Assembly (NCBI GenBank): GCA_903837135.1
Contig: CAILTK010000089.1
Location: 62,001 to 126,000, forward strand
From: an uncultured Caulobacterales bacterium
GTDB taxonomy: Bacteria > Pseudomonadota > Alphaproteobacteria > Caulobacterales > Caulobacteraceae
Reading direction: 5' to 3'
DNA: 64,000 bases
Shown here: positions 1-10,670 of the stretch, one piece after another
How positions within the stretch are numbered: the stretch's first letter is position 1
Layout: each line of letters opens with the position of its first letter
Made by a program: the position numbers and the translations under genes
Notes under the pieces: model-generated
Databases searched by the model: none
What the model was told of the DNA's origin: nothing
The model's input: only the letters and a program-made list of their open reading frames with translations

Positions 1-966
1 TTGGCCGAGTCCGAGGCCGAACATGCCGGCGAACAGGATGGTCGCCTTCTCGAACCGCGCCAATAGTGGCGCGGCCAACGGGGCGCCGAGCAGCAGGCCG
101 CCGAACAGCGCCAAGGTCACGGTCTGCGTCTGGCCGGCGCTGATCTTCCAGAAGAAGGTGTTGGCGTGCAGCGTCAGGGCCGCATAGACGCCGATCGCGA
201 CGAAGAACAACAGGGCGCCGAAGAACAGGGTCCGGAACGAGCGGTTGCGGAATACCTCCGCCAGATCACGGAAAAGCCGCGCGCCGAGCGCGCCGTCGGT
301 GGCCGTCGGCGGGTGCTGCCGTTCGCGCGTCAGCCGGGTGATGAAGATCGCCAGCAGGGCGCCGGCGGTGAAGATCGCCGCCAGCGACAGGCCGAAGGGC
401 AGATAGGCGGCGCGGTCGGTCAGGCGGCCTTTGCCGAGGAAGACGCCGAATCCGAGGATCATCACCAGGAGGGCGCCGACCTGGCCGATGCCCCAGCGCC
501 AGCTCATCAGGCTGGAGCGCTCCTTGTAGTCATCGGTGAGCTCGGCTCCCACCGCCTGATAGGGCAGCACGAACAGGGACATGGAGATGCGCATGACGAT
601 CAGGAGGCCCGCCACCCACACGGCCAGGGCAAGCTGGCCGAGGCCGGACGGCAGGGCGAACACCAGCACGAAACAGACCGCCAGCGGGACGACGCCGGCC
701 AGCATGAACGGCAGCCGGCGGCCGAGGCGCGAACGCCAGCCGTCCGACAGGGTGCCGATCAGAGGGTCCATCACCGCATCGATGATCAGCCCCACCGACA
801 GGGCGACGCCGGCCAGGCCGCCCGCCAGGCCGCAGGCGGTGGTGACGTAGAACAGCAGGAAATAGGCGAGGGCGTTGTTGATCACCCCCTCGACCAACTG
901 GCCCGAGGCGTAGGCCGCCGTCAGCCCGAACCCGAGCCGACCTCGCTTCGCTCCGGTCGCCGCCAT
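1..966 (-). CDS. MFS transporter, GPH (glycoside-pentoside-hexuronide):cation symporter-like, 3' end truncated by window edge
   Basis: Reverse-strand reading from ATG at 966: MAATGAKRGRLGFGLTAAYASGQLVEGVINNALAYFLLFYVTTACGLAGG...SVGLIIDAVMDPLIGTLSDGWRSRLGRRLPFML; open to the window start. Confidence 0.85.
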   Translation of the reverse strand, partial: MAATGAKRGRLGFGLTAAYASGQLVEGVINNALAYFLLFYVTTACGLAGGLAGVALSVGLIIDAVMDPLIGTLSDGWRSRLGRRLPFMLAGVVPLAVCFVLVFALPSGLGQLALAVWVAGLLIVMRISMSLFVLPYQAVGAELTDDYKERSSLMSWRWGIGQVGALLVMILGFGVFLGKGRLTDRAAYLPFGLSLAAIFTAGALLAIFITRLTRERQHPPTATDGALGARLFRDLAEVFRNRSFRTLFFGALLFFVAIGVYAALTLHANTFFWKISAGQTQTVTLALFGGLLLGAPLAAPLLARFEKATILFAGMFGLGLGQ

Positions 967-968
967 CG

Positions 969-2624
969 CTAAACCACCGGCGTGAGGGTTTCCCACGCCA
1001 CCCGCTCCGCCTTGTGGCGGTCGGTCACCACCTGGCAGTCGGCGTCGATGACCATGGTGGCGCGGTCGGCGGCGGTGTAGGGGCGCCATTCGGGCTGGCC
1101 GTCGGCGACAGGGCGGCTGGTGTGGGCGAAGCTGGTCCAGAACTGGCTCATGTGCCGCGCGGCCTGGATGCGCTCAGGCCGGTCGCCGAGCAGGGCGGCG
1201 CCCACGGGATTGTCGAATACGAGCGCGATGTCGATGGCGTGCATGGCTCCGGCCTCGACGCCGACTCCCCCGACCTGAAGGCCCGGCAGCTTCAGGTTCG
1301 AGCGGTAGGCGAGGTTGTAATAATAGACCGGCGCGGCGTGCTGGGCCGCCTTGCGTTCGGCGATGGCCAGGGTTCCGAGGCCCATGATCCGCGCGCTCTG
1401 GATGGCGAGGTAGAGTTCGCTCGGCGTCGCGCCCGGCCGGTCCTGGCGGTAGGCGGCCAGGACGCCCTCGTAGGCCGGGCCGAGCTCGGGTTTGAGCCGC
1501 GCGCGCAACTGGGCCTCGTCGAGGCTGAAGGCCGCCTTGTCGCCGCCGGCCCAGGCGAAGAAGGTCGCCTCGCTGTCGATCCAGCCGGTGATCAGGGGTT
1601 TGTCGCGCGCGGTGGCGGGCGCGGCGGGATCGAACGGATGGTGTGGCAGGAGCTCGGAATCGAGGATCGGTCCCCACCCGCCGGGCGCGAAGTCGTCGAT
1701 GCCGCGCCAGCCGCCGGGCCCCGCCGGGTGCTGGGCGATCACGGTGTTCTGCGCCTTGAGGATGTCCGCGGCGGGGGCGGTGAGCAGGGTCTTCCAGTCC
1801 GCGGGCTGCAGGCCGAGGGCGGCCAGCACGAGGCGGGTGGTCTTGGCCGCGGTCTCCGCCGTACCGACGCGCGTGGCCGGACCGCTCTGGATCGCCGCCT
1901 TGGCGAACATCGGCGCCGCCGAGGGCATGGCGTAGAGGCAGGCGGTCTTGGCCCCGCCGCCGGACTCGCCGAACAGCATGACGTTGTCGGGGTCGCCGCC
2001 GAAGGCGGTGATGTTGTCCCGCACCCACTTCAGCGCCAGCCGGATGTCCCACATCCCCTGATTGCCCGACCGATCGTAGGTCCCGCCGCCGAGCTCGCCC
2101 AGATACAGGTACCCGAGCAGGCCGAGCCGGTGGTTGGAGGCCACCACCACCACGTCGTACTCGCGCGCCAGGTTGGACGCGTCCTGACTGGTCGACCCGG
2201 CCGACCCGGTGGTGAAGGCGCCGCCGTGCGAATAGAACATCACCGGCCGCTTGGACCCGGCCCCCGCCGGGGCCCAGATGTTGAGGAACAGGCAATTTTC
2301 GTCCGGCGCCGGTTCGTCGACGCCATGAAGTCCGCTGGCCGGCTGGATCGACGGCGCGCCCAGCGTCAGCGCATCGCGCACGCCGCGCCAGGGGGCGACG
2401 GGCGCGGCCGGGACAAACCGCCGGACGCCGGACACGTCGCCGCCGTAGGGTATCCCGCGATAGATCTCGACGCCGTGGCTGCGCAGGCCACGCAGGGTCC
2501 CGAGGGCGGTCAGGGTGGTGACGAATTCCGGCCTGGTCTCCGCCGCGCGCATTACGCCAGGGGCGGGGATCAGTCCGCCGGCGGCCGCGACCACGCCGCG
2601 GCGGGAAAGGCTGGAATGGGTCAC
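969..2624 (-). CDS. Type B carboxylesterase, secreted (Tat-like leader)
   Basis: Part of ORF 969..3839; likely GTG start VTHSSLSRRGVVAAAGG; contains ENCLFLNIWAP, FYSHGGAFTTGSAG, FGESGGGAK typical of carboxylesterase B. Confidence 0.9.
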   Translation of the reverse strand: MTHSSLSRRGVVAAAGGLIPAPGVMRAAETRPEFVTTLTALGTLRGLRSHGVEIYRGIPYGGDVSGVRRFVPAAPVAPWRGVRDALTLGAPSIQPASGLHGVDEPAPDENCLFLNIWAPAGAGSKRPVMFYSHGGAFTTGSAGSTSQDASNLAREYDVVVVASNHRLGLLGYLYLGELGGGTYDRSGNQGMWDIRLALKWVRDNITAFGGDPDNVMLFGESGGGAKTACLYAMPSAAPMFAKAAIQSGPATRVGTAETAAKTTRLVLAALGLQPADWKTLLTAPAADILKAQNTVIAQHPAGPGGWRGIDDFAPGGWGPILDSELLPHHPFDPAAPATARDKPLITGWIDSEATFFAWAGGDKAAFSLDEAQLRARLKPELGPAYEGVLAAYRQDRPGATPSELYLAIQSARIMGLGTLAIAERKAAQHAAPVYYYNLAYRSNLKLPGLQVGGVGVEAGAMHAIDIALVFDNPVGAALLGDRPERIQAARHMSQFWTSFAHTSRPVADGQPEWRPYTAADRATMVIDADCQVVTDRHKAERVAWETLTPVV

Positions 2625-2743
2625 GACGCGCTCCCGCAGTGGGCCGCCTCCTGTCGCAGCGACCGGGTTGGATCGCAAGGGGCGTGTGAGGCGCGACGCT
2701 TTCTCTGGCTTGCCCGGGGTTTCGACGATTTGCCTTGGCAAGC

Positions 2744-4459
2744 TCACCCGAAGTGGGTCGCGGTTCCCGCCACCATGTACCAGGTGACGAACAGGCCGCC
2801 GATCAGGCCGCCGGGGGCATAGCTTCCGGTGCGTCGCCAGGTGTGGACGGCGAGGAGGCCGAGACCGAGCAAAAGGGGCACGAACTGGATGGCGACGATG
2901 GCGTTCAGCGCCTCGAAGGCCAGCGGCAGGGCGCCGGTGGCGAACAGAAGCAGATACTGGACTCCGGTCAGCACGAAGAAGCCTGCCGCCAGGGCCCCGG
3001 CGGACCAGGCGTACTGGCTGGGCGGCGGCGCGACCGCCAGGGTGTCGAGGCCGCGGAAGGCGACCAGCACGAACAGGGTGAAGGGGATCAGATAGGACAG
3101 GGCGGCGATCGCCTGCCGCCCGCTGAGCGGCTTCAGCGCCACCACCCAGAACCTGAAGTCGACCTGCACCAGGCCGGCCAGCGCCGTGACGGCGTAAAGC
3201 AGCCCCACCACCATCACCGCCAGCAGCAGCGACAGGCCCCAGGGCTGCGGCGGCCGCTGCCGCTTCGGCCCGAGCAGCCGGCCGAACACCAACGCCAGCA
3301 CGACGTTGATCAACGCCCACAGCATCAGGATGTTGGTGATCCCCTGCGGGAAGACGGCCGACGGCTTGATCAGCGGCAGGGCCAGGGGCAGCAGATAGTA
3401 GGTCAGGGCCGGTGTGAAGGCGGTTAGCAGCCACAGTGTCCACCACCGGCCGCCGCGCGGTCGGGGCTCGGCCGCGGGCGCGGCGTGCAGGGCCTTGAAC
3501 GGCGCGACGCCGAGCAACAGGTCGAACAGGCCGAGCATCAGGGCGCCGGCGCCGATCAGGGCCAGGCCCGTGCCGATCTCCTTGCCCCACCAGACCTGAT
3601 CGCCGCGCGGGCGCAGCGTTCCGCCTTTCAATGTCAGGGCGAACCAGTCGGCCGCGTCGGCTACCGCCTCGCGCGAGAGGTGGTCTCCGGGATGGGTGGC
3701 GACCGGCTGGGTCAGCCGCCGCGCCGCGCCCTGGCCGACATCGCCATAGATGCGGCCGGTCTCGACCGGCGCCGTGGTTCCGAACAGGGCCTCGAGCTTG
3801 GGCGTCGATCCGACCGCGGCGGCGGTGGGCGCCGACCACATCAGCGGTGCGAACTCGTCATAGCGGCTGTAGACCACTTCGGTATTTCGCGGCCAGGTCG
3901 GTGTGCCGGTCTTGGCGAAAGGCGCGCCGGTGGAGGAGCCTTCGAGCACCAGGGCGCGGTAGGCGTCCGGCATGACCGCGGCGGCGGCGAGCACGGTCCA
4001 GCCGCCCATGGAGTGGCCCTCGAGGCCGATCTGATCCTTGTCAACGAAGGGCAGGGACCGCAGATAGGTCAGGCCCTCCGGGCCGCCGAAGCCCTTGGTG
4101 GCGGCCGCCCCGCCGCTGTAGCCGTGGCCGCGCTGGTCGAGCGCCAGCACCACATAGCCGCGCCGGGCGAACTCGATGGCGAAGGGGCTCTGTGTCTCGC
4201 GGGTATTGATGTAGCCGTGCACGGCGAGAATGCCCGGGGCGGGGGTCTGAGCCGTGGCGTTGCGCGGCTGGTAGAGCAGGGCGCTGAACGTGGTTCCGTC
4301 GGCGCCGGTGAAGCGCACGTCGGAGAGGCGAATCCCGCCCGACCGCTCGGTCAGTGCGGCGAGGGTCACGCCGATGACGACCAGCAGGGCGCCGAGCGCC
4401 AGCCAAAGCCCCGGCCGAAGCGTCGCCCGCGGCCCCACGCCTGCCTGTGCCGCCATCAT
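2744..4459 (-). CDS. Alpha/beta hydrolase with C-terminal multi-pass membrane domain
   Basis: 571 aa; PGILAVHGYINTRE, DQRGHGYSGG, GLEGHSMGGWTVL hydrolase motifs followed by several hydrophobic helices. Confidence 0.85.
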   Translation of the reverse strand: MMAAQAGVGPRATLRPGLWLALGALLVVIGVTLAALTERSGGIRLSDVRFTGADGTTFSALLYQPRNATAQTPAPGILAVHGYINTRETQSPFAIEFARRGYVVLALDQRGHGYSGGAAATKGFGGPEGLTYLRSLPFVDKDQIGLEGHSMGGWTVLAAAAVMPDAYRALVLEGSSTGAPFAKTGTPTWPRNTEVVYSRYDEFAPLMWSAPTAAAVGSTPKLEALFGTTAPVETGRIYGDVGQGAARRLTQPVATHPGDHLSREAVADAADWFALTLKGGTLRPRGDQVWWGKEIGTGLALIGAGALMLGLFDLLLGVAPFKALHAAPAAEPRPRGGRWWTLWLLTAFTPALTYYLLPLALPLIKPSAVFPQGITNILMLWALINVVLALVFGRLLGPKRQRPPQPWGLSLLLAVMVVGLLYAVTALAGLVQVDFRFWVVALKPLSGRQAIAALSYLIPFTLFVLVAFRGLDTLAVAPPPSQYAWSAGALAAGFFVLTGVQYLLLFATGALPLAFEALNAIVAIQFVPLLLGLGLLAVHTWRRTGSYAPGGLIGGLFVTWYMVAGTATHFG

Positions 4460-4553
4460 TCCCCTCCCGCCGGGCTGTACCGCCCGTTCGCGGCGAGGCT
4501 AGCGCGGTTTTTGGGCGCGCGGTAGCGGGCGCGACCAGGGCGGCCCCACAGCC

Positions 4554-6371
4554 CTAATACCCCACCGCTTCCCCGTCCTTGCGGTGGTCGGAGCCCGCCC
4601 GGTAGACCGGCTTGCCGTTGCCGGAGGGACCCGGCTGGACGGCGATGGCCTGGAAGCCGCCCATGGCGCTGCTGTCGGGCGGGGTCAGGTCGTGGCCCAT
4701 GGCGGTCAGGTCCTTGCCGACGAGGTCGTAGAGCTCCTTCTCCAGGGTCAGCTTGTTGGAGATCTGGCTGTGGCGGAAGCGGGCCATGTCGGTGGTCATC
4801 TGCAGGTTGGCGCCGAGGTCGAAGATGTCGACCAGGGCCTGGGCGTGGCCCTGGGCCTGCATGTCGCCGCCCATCAGGAGCATCGACATCAGGGGCTTGC
4901 CGTCCTCCATGACGAAGCCGGCGGCCAGGGTGTTGAACGGGCGCTTGTGCGGAGCGATGGCGTTGGGCGAAGCGGGATCCAGGCTGAACAACCCGCCGCG
5001 ATTATGCAGGATGAAGCCGTAGCCCGGCACGGTGAGGCCCGAGCCGAAGCCGGAATAGTTGGAGTTGACCCAGGCCACCATATTGCCCTGGCTGTCGGCG
5101 GTGGAGAGGACGATGGTGTCGCCGCCCGGCGGGGTGGGCGCGGGCGGCCCGGTGCGCGAGGCGTGATCGGGATCCACCCTGCCGCACAAGGCCTTGGCGT
5201 GGGCCTTCGACAGCAGCATTTCGACCGGAACCTTGACGAAGTTCGGGTCGGCGTTGACGGCGATCAGGTCGGCGTAGGCCAGCTTCTTGGCCTCGACCAT
5301 CAGATGCCAGTACTTGGGACTGCGCGGGCCGAGGCTGGCCAGGGTCTGGCCGGGCGCCCAGATCGGCGTGCAGGCTTCGAGCACATTGAGCATCTCGAGC
5401 GCCGCCCAGGCCTGCGACGGCGGCGGCAATTCGTAGAGGTCGTGGCCCTTGTAGACGATGTGCGCCGGCTCGACCCATTCGCCCTTGTAGGCGGCGAGGT
5501 CTTCGAGCGTCATGGTGCCGCCGACCGCCGTGGACTTGGCGACGATGGCCCGGGCGACCTCGCCCTTGTAGAAGGCGTCGGCGCCCTGGTCCTGCAACAG
5601 GTGGAAGGTGCGGGCGAGAGCAGGATTGCGGAAGATCTGGCCGGCGGCCGGGGGCTTGCCGTCGATGTACCAGGTGGCGATGGAGTCCGGGTCCTTGGCG
5701 CTGCAGCAGGCCTTGAGCGGCAGGGCGTTGGGCAGGCGCCATTCGAACGCCATCCGCTCGGAGACCGGAAAACCCTCCTCGGCGTAGGCGGCGGCGGGCG
5801 CGAGCACCTGCTTGAAGCTCATCGTTCCCAACCGGCTCAGCACCGCGTTCCAGCCCCAGACCGAGCCCGGCACCGTCACCGTCAATATACCGCCGCCCGG
5901 CATCCCCGAGCCCGGACCCCAGTTGGCCGGATCGGCGTGGTAGCCGAGGTCGGCGTAGTGCTGCACCGTGGCGCCCGACGGGGCCATGCCGCTGGCGTTC
6001 AGGGTGTAGAGCTTGTGCTCCTTGGCGATGTAGACGATCGCGAACACGTCGCCGCCGACGCCGACGCTCATCGGCTCCATCAGGTTCAGCATGGCGGCGG
6101 TGGCCACGGCCGCGTCGACCGCGTTACCCCCCTGTTTCAGGATCTGCAGGCCGGCCTGGGCGGCCAGCGGCTGGCTGGTGGTGACCAGGCCATGCTGGGC
6201 GAACACCTCGGCGCGCGACTGCGGTCCCCAGCCCTCGGTGCGGCTGCCACGCACGGCGGCGCAGGCCGGGGCGCTGGTGGGCGTGCTGCAGGTGGTGAAG
6301 GCGGGCGGTTCGGCGTGGGCGGGCGCGATCATCATCAGGCCGGCGAGCGCCGTCCACGCAAGGAATTTCAT
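4554..6371 (-). CDS. ggt: Gamma-glutamyltransferase family protein
   Basis: 605 aa with signal peptide; GGNAVDAAVATAAMLNLMEPMSVGVGGDVFAIVY; DTIVLSTADSQGNMVAWVNS around the expected autocleavage Thr. Confidence 0.9.
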   Translation of the reverse strand: MKFLAWTALAGLMMIAPAHAEPPAFTTCSTPTSAPACAAVRGSRTEGWGPQSRAEVFAQHGLVTTSQPLAAQAGLQILKQGGNAVDAAVATAAMLNLMEPMSVGVGGDVFAIVYIAKEHKLYTLNASGMAPSGATVQHYADLGYHADPANWGPGSGMPGGGILTVTVPGSVWGWNAVLSRLGTMSFKQVLAPAAAYAEEGFPVSERMAFEWRLPNALPLKACCSAKDPDSIATWYIDGKPPAAGQIFRNPALARTFHLLQDQGADAFYKGEVARAIVAKSTAVGGTMTLEDLAAYKGEWVEPAHIVYKGHDLYELPPPSQAWAALEMLNVLEACTPIWAPGQTLASLGPRSPKYWHLMVEAKKLAYADLIAVNADPNFVKVPVEMLLSKAHAKALCGRVDPDHASRTGPPAPTPPGGDTIVLSTADSQGNMVAWVNSNYSGFGSGLTVPGYGFILHNRGGLFSLDPASPNAIAPHKRPFNTLAAGFVMEDGKPLMSMLLMGGDMQAQGHAQALVDIFDLGANLQMTTDMARFRHSQISNKLTLEKELYDLVGKDLTAMGHDLTPPDSSAMGGFQAIAVQPGPSGNGKPVYRAGSDHRKDGEAVGY

Positions 6372-6708
6372 CGTCGGATCTCCAGCCGCGCCGCCAGTAT
6401 GGTCAAGCCGGGCGCCCCGGACAACCGCCCGGACGGGGGGCGATGGTGTGGCGCTGACGGCCGCGCAGATTCCGGCGTCGGCGCGCTCTCGCCCGATAAC
6501 GCCGTCAGGCTCCGCAGAAATACATATGTATTGTTCAGTAGTGGGAATTTATCCCGGAATTCGCATTGGCGGATCATGATTTCCGAGAATAGAAATGCCT
6601 AGAGCATGGGAATAATCAGCAAATGAGACGCGTAGATATTCCTTTGGATGCAGTGTTCGCGGTAAATAAAAGCGAACGCGTTGACGAATTTTCGATCGTT
6701 CAAGCGCG

Positions 6709-8574
6709 ATGACGCTTTCGCGCTCGTCCAAGTTGGTGGCGGGTTTCCTGATTTTGCTCGCGGTCGGCGTCGCGCTGGTGTCCACCAAGGCCATCCAGGA
6801 GATCCGCATCGGCAGCCAGGACTATGCCGAGATCATCGCCGACAAGGATTTCGCCGCCGACATCCTGCCGCCGCCGCTCTACGCGGTGGAGGCCTATTCC
6901 GAGGTCGGCCAAGTCATGCTGGATCCCGGATCGCTTCAGGTCCACCGCGCCCGTCTCGGCGAGCTCAAGAAGCAATTCGACGAGCGCCTGGCCTATTGGC
7001 GCGCCTCCAAGGCGGCCCCGGACGACATGAAGGCGAACCTCGAGGAGATGGCGCGCCAAGCCGAGCCGTTCTGGAGCGGCGTCGAGAGGGGCGTTCTACC
7101 CGCCTTGGCGAAAGGCGATCGGCCGGAGGCCGAGCGCGCCTACGTCGACGTGAGCAGAGCCTATCGCGCGCACCGCGCCAGCGTCGACAAGCTCGTCGTG
7201 CGCGCCGCTGCGGAAGAGACGACGGACGAAGCGCGCTCCAAGGCGAAGGGGCCCCCGTTCACGGCGGCGATCCTGATCGGATGCGGCGCCATCATCGTCG
7301 CGATGAGCGTGGTCGCCTGGTTGATGTCCAGCCAGGTGACGTCGGCGCTCACCGGGCTGTCGGCCAGCATGACCGCCCTGGCGAAGGGCGATCTCGGAGT
7401 CGAGATTCGCGGGGCGGCGCGCACGGACGAGATCGGCGCCATGGCCGGGGCGGTCACGATCTTCAAGGACAATGCGCACAAGGCGCTTTCGCTGGAGGCG
7501 CAGGCCGCCGCCGGACGATCCGCCGCGGACGCGGAGCGCAGCCGCGCCGAAGTCTTCCGCGCCGAGGCCGCGCAAAAGCAGGCCTCGGTGGTCGAAAAGG
7601 TGGGGACGGGGCTCGAGCGCCTGTCGGGCGGCGACCTGACGGTCCGGCTGACCGACGTTCCGGAAGACTATCTGCGGCTCAGGGACGACTTCAACAGCGC
7701 GATCGAAGCGCTGCAGAGCGCCATGGGCGAGATCTCGGCCAACGCCCAGAGCATGCATGCGGGGGCCGCCGGAATCACCGAAGCCGCCGACAACATGTCC
7801 CGCCGCACCGAACAGCAGGCGGCCGCCCTCGAGCAGACCGCGGCGGCGATGGACGAGATCACCGTCACGGTCAGGAAGACCGCCGAGGGCTCCGCCCAGG
7901 CCAGCACGGTGGTGGGCCGGGCCAGGATCGACGCCGAGCAGAGCGGCCAGGTCGTGCAGCAGGCCGTCTCCGCCATGGGCCAGATCGAACAGTCGTCGCA
8001 GAAAATCGGTCAGATCATCGGCGTGATCGACGAGATCGCCTTCCAGACCAATCTTCTGGCCCTGAACGCCGGGGTCGAGGCGGCCCGGGCCGGCGACGCC
8101 GGCCGCGGCTTCGCCGTGGTGGCCCAGGAGGTGCGGGCGCTCGCCCAACGCTCCGCGGAAGCGGCCAAGGAGATCAAGGCCCTCATCCAGGCGTCGAGCC
8201 AGCAGGTCGAGCAGGGCGTCGAGATGGTCGGCCAGACCGGGACCGCGCTTCGGGGGATAGTGGCGAAGGTGACCGAAATTTCCCGTCTGGTCGCCGACAT
8301 CTCGGTGTCCGCCCAGGAGCAGGCCTCCGGCATTGCCGAGGTGAACGTCGCCATCAATCAGATGGACCTCGTCACTCAGCAGAACGCCGCCATGGTGGAG
8401 CAGTCGACGACGGCCAGCCATGCGTTGTCGCGCGACGCCGGGGCGCTGGCCCAGTTGATCGGCCGGTTCGACACCGGCGCCGACCACGAGCGCCGCTCCG
8501 CCGGAGCGCCGGCCCACGGGGTCGTCGGCGCGGGGAGCCCTCTTGCAAAGCCATTCGCCCGCCGATCGGCATGA
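6709..8574 (+). CDS. Methyl-accepting chemotaxis protein (transmembrane, HAMP)
   Basis: N-terminal TM, second TM near aa 190, HAMP, conserved tip [54 protein letters not shown]. Confidence 0.93.
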   Translation: MTLSRSSKLVAGFLILLAVGVALVSTKAIQEIRIGSQDYAEIIADKDFAADILPPPLYAVEAYSEVGQVMLDPGSLQVHRARLGELKKQFDERLAYWRASKAAPDDMKANLEEMARQAEPFWSGVERGVLPALAKGDRPEAERAYVDVSRAYRAHRASVDKLVVRAAAEETTDEARSKAKGPPFTAAILIGCGAIIVAMSVVAWLMSSQVTSALTGLSASMTALAKGDLGVEIRGAARTDEIGAMAGAVTIFKDNAHKALSLEAQAAAGRSAADAERSRAEVFRAEAAQKQASVVEKVGTGLERLSGGDLTVRLTDVPEDYLRLRDDFNSAIEALQSAMGEISANAQSMHAGAAGITEAADNMSRRTEQQAAALEQTAAAMDEITVTVRKTAEGSAQASTVVGRARIDAEQSGQVVQQAVSAMGQIEQSSQKIGQIIGVIDEIAFQTNLLALNAGVEAARAGDAGRGFAVVAQEVRALAQRSAEAAKEIKALIQASSQQVEQGVEMVGQTGTALRGIVAKVTEISRLVADISVSAQEQASGIAEVNVAINQMDLVTQQNAAMVEQSTTASHALSRDAGALAQLIGRFDTGADHERRSAGAPAHGVVGAGSPLAKPFARRSA

Positions 8575-8657
8575 CGCCGAGGCCGGCCCGAGCACCCGAG
8601 ACCCGGGAAAGGCGCCGGCCAACAACCGCGCCTCACCGTGCGATGAATACGCCAAGG

Positions 8658-8681
8658 CCGCCGGAGGCGTCCCTCCGGCGG
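8658..8681. terminator. Strong GC hairpin downstream of the MCP (possible terminator)
   Basis: CCGCCGGAGG-CGTC-CCTCCGGCGG, perfect 10-bp stem; no clear T-tract. Confidence 0.5.
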
Positions 8682-8714
8682 TGGCGGAACGGCTGCGCGG
8701 CAGCCGTCCAGGAG

Positions 8715-8879
8715 TCAGGCCGTAACGTCGACCTTGGAGCCCGTTCCCGCCGGCGGCTTGGCTTGAACCTGGGCCGCGTCGTCGCCGTCCCCGTCGTGCG
8801 GCGAGTCCGCCGGAGCGGCGCTTTTCGGCGGGGTGAGCAGGGCCGACGCTGTAGAGCTAGATAGGGAACTGATCGTCAT
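8715..8879 (-). CDS. Small hypothetical protein (54 aa)
   Basis: Own reverse-strand reading: MTISSLSSSTASALLTPPKSAAPADSPHDGDGDDAAQVQAKPPAGTGSKVDVTA*; preceded by a strikingly AT-rich putative promoter region (about 8880-9050). Not in the supplied ORF list (below its length cutoff). Confidence 0.45.
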   Translation of the reverse strand: MTISSLSSSTASALLTPPKSAAPADSPHDGDGDDAAQVQAKPPAGTGSKVDVTA

Positions 8880-9290
8880 TTTCTACAACTCCAGTAATTG
8901 CGGATTTTCCGCCGTTATTATTATGCTGTTGAAGTATTATCTGAGGATTAACGTAATAAGAATAGTAAACTGTACTTGTATCGAGCAATAGATCATCACG
9001 CTGACGCTTTTCGGGCGCCGCGCTCACGCAGATAATTTCTGCCTTGTTGTATGACGCCGCCGGCGCGGTCGAGCCGCAGGAAGACAGTCGATTTTCTTCG
9101 GCCGTCCTTGCGGCCCCGCCGTCGACACCGATCGATCCGGCCTGAGGCGCCGCCCTGGCGGCGGCGTCTTGCCCCTGTGACCGATCAACTCCGAACCCCG
9201 CCGTCGCGAAAGACTCCGCTTCCCCCACCGCCGCGGCGGGAGGCCGCCTCCGCCGCTCCGCCGCCGAGCCGCCGGATCGTACGCGAAGAC

Positions 9291-10670
9291 ATGGTTTCGA
9301 AACCGCTGACCCTCGCGCTGGCCTGCCTCGCGCTGGTCGTGGTCGGGATCGGCGCCCACACCTTCGCCCGGGCGGTGCTGATGCATCACCATCGCACCGA
9401 CGTCGGCGCCTATTTTCGGGCAGCCTGGGCGGTGAAGACCGGCCACGATCCGTATGCGATCCTCGACGATCGCGGCTGGCACTACATCTATCCGCCGACG
9501 CCGGCGATCCTCAGCGCCCCGTTCGCCCTGCCGCCGAGCGGCGTCACGGCGGGCGCCGGCCTGCCCTACGCTTGGTCGATCGTGATCTGGTTCGCCCTCA
9601 GTCTGGCGGCGGTGTGCGCGGGGCTGCACCTTCTGGCCGAGGCGATCGAGGAGACGTCGACCAGCGCCGTCGTGCGCCATCCCCGGCGGTTCGGACGGCG
9701 CTGGTGGCTGTTGCGGATCATTCCGCTCTCGGTGGCGGGCTTCGGGATCGGCAACACCCTGGAGCGGGGACAGGTGACGGGCTTTCTTCTGCTGTGCGTG
9801 TGCGGCATGACGGCCGCGCTGATCCGGAGGCGGGATCGGCGCGCGGGCGCCTGGCTGGCCGCGGCCATCGTCATCAAGATCTATCCGGCCTATCTGCTGA
9901 TGCAGCTGGTCTTGCTCCGCCGCCGGCGCGCGCTCCTGTGGTGCATGATCGGTCTGGCGGTCGGCCTCGCCGTGATCCCGATCGGCGTCATGGGACTGCA
10001 CCGGACGCTGGAGGGCTATGCGAGCCTGGGGCGGCTGGTCCTCGTTCCGGCCTTCTCCGGAGAGCTGAACGCGTCGCGGATGGACTATCTCGACGAGGCC
10101 AACGGCAACATCAGCTCGTTCAGGATCGCCCTGTTCCGGTTGGCCTATCCCAATCCCGCCTTCAGGCCGGCGAGCGCGCCGGCGGTGTTCCTGCTCGCTC
10201 ACGTCTATCTGAGCGTCCTCGTCACGGTAATCACGCTTTGGGCGGCGCGCCCGCGGCTTGCACGGCCGGCCGTTCCCGATCCGATCGAGACCACCCTGCT
10301 GGCGGGCGCCCTGACGGTCGGCCTCCTGCCGATGATACCTCTGTCGCGGGACCACTATTTCGCCCTGGCGGCCCCCCTGGTGTTGGGCCTTGTCGCCCAC
10401 GTCTGGGATCGGCGCGGACGCAGCGACCTCGGCGGTCGCTGGCCGATCCTGTTCGGGGTCGTGGCCCTGTTCTCCATCGTCTGGGAAGTCCCCGGTTTCG
10501 CCCGGCTCAAGGACTTCCAGCCCGTGGTCTATGACGAGCTTCTGCTGTGGGCCGCCGGCGTCGTGGCTGTGAGCCAGCGCTCCGAAACCAACCTCTCGTT
10601 CGTGCGGACCTCGAGCGGGGCGAAGCGCGCCGACGATCCGGTGTTGGGCGCTGCGGCGCCCCGCCGATAG
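9291..10670 (+). CDS. Polytopic membrane glycosyltransferase, GT87 (DUF2029)-like
   Basis: In ORF 9051..10670, start at MVSKPLTLALACLALVV; RADVGAYFRAAWAVKTGHDPYA-type N-terminus, multiple TM helices, IKIYPAYLLMQLVLLRRRRALL. Confidence 0.75.
   Translation: MVSKPLTLALACLALVVVGIGAHTFARAVLMHHHRTDVGAYFRAAWAVKTGHDPYAILDDRGWHYIYPPTPAILSAPFALPPSGVTAGAGLPYAWSIVIWFALSLAAVCAGLHLLAEAIEETSTSAVVRHPRRFGRRWWLLRIIPLSVAGFGIGNTLERGQVTGFLLLCVCGMTAALIRRRDRRAGAWLAAAIVIKIYPAYLLMQLVLLRRRRALLWCMIGLAVGLAVIPIGVMGLHRTLEGYASLGRLVLVPAFSGELNASRMDYLDEANGNISSFRIALFRLAYPNPAFRPASAPAVFLLAHVYLSVLVTVITLWAARPRLARPAVPDPIETTLLAGALTVGLLPMIPLSRDHYFALAAPLVLGLVAHVWDRRGRSDLGGRWPILFGVVALFSIVWEVPGFARLKDFQPVVYDELLLWAAGVVAVSQRSETNLSFVRTSSGAKRADDPVLGAAAPRR

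Noticed and set aside
1014-2822. 602-aa plus-strand ORF
   Set aside because: Antisense shadow of the carboxylesterase; Gly/Arg/Val/His-rich composition typical of high-GC antisense frames.
969-3839. 956-aa minus-strand ORF as a single gene
   Set aside because: Only the downstream portion (to about 2624) reads as carboxylesterase; the N-terminal Arg/Ala/Pro-rich part is an out-of-frame reading through the alpha/beta hydrolase gene.
4584-6602. 672-aa plus-strand ORF
   Set aside because: Antisense shadow of ggt.
7096-8655. 519-aa minus-strand ORF
   Set aside because: Antisense shadow of the MCP gene, which has unmistakable domains.
8857-9228. 123-aa minus-strand ORF ending ...VENDDQFPI
   Set aside because: N-terminal half looks like noncoding high-GC sequence and the C-terminal half spans the AT-rich putative promoter of the 54-aa ORF; kept only as an alternative.
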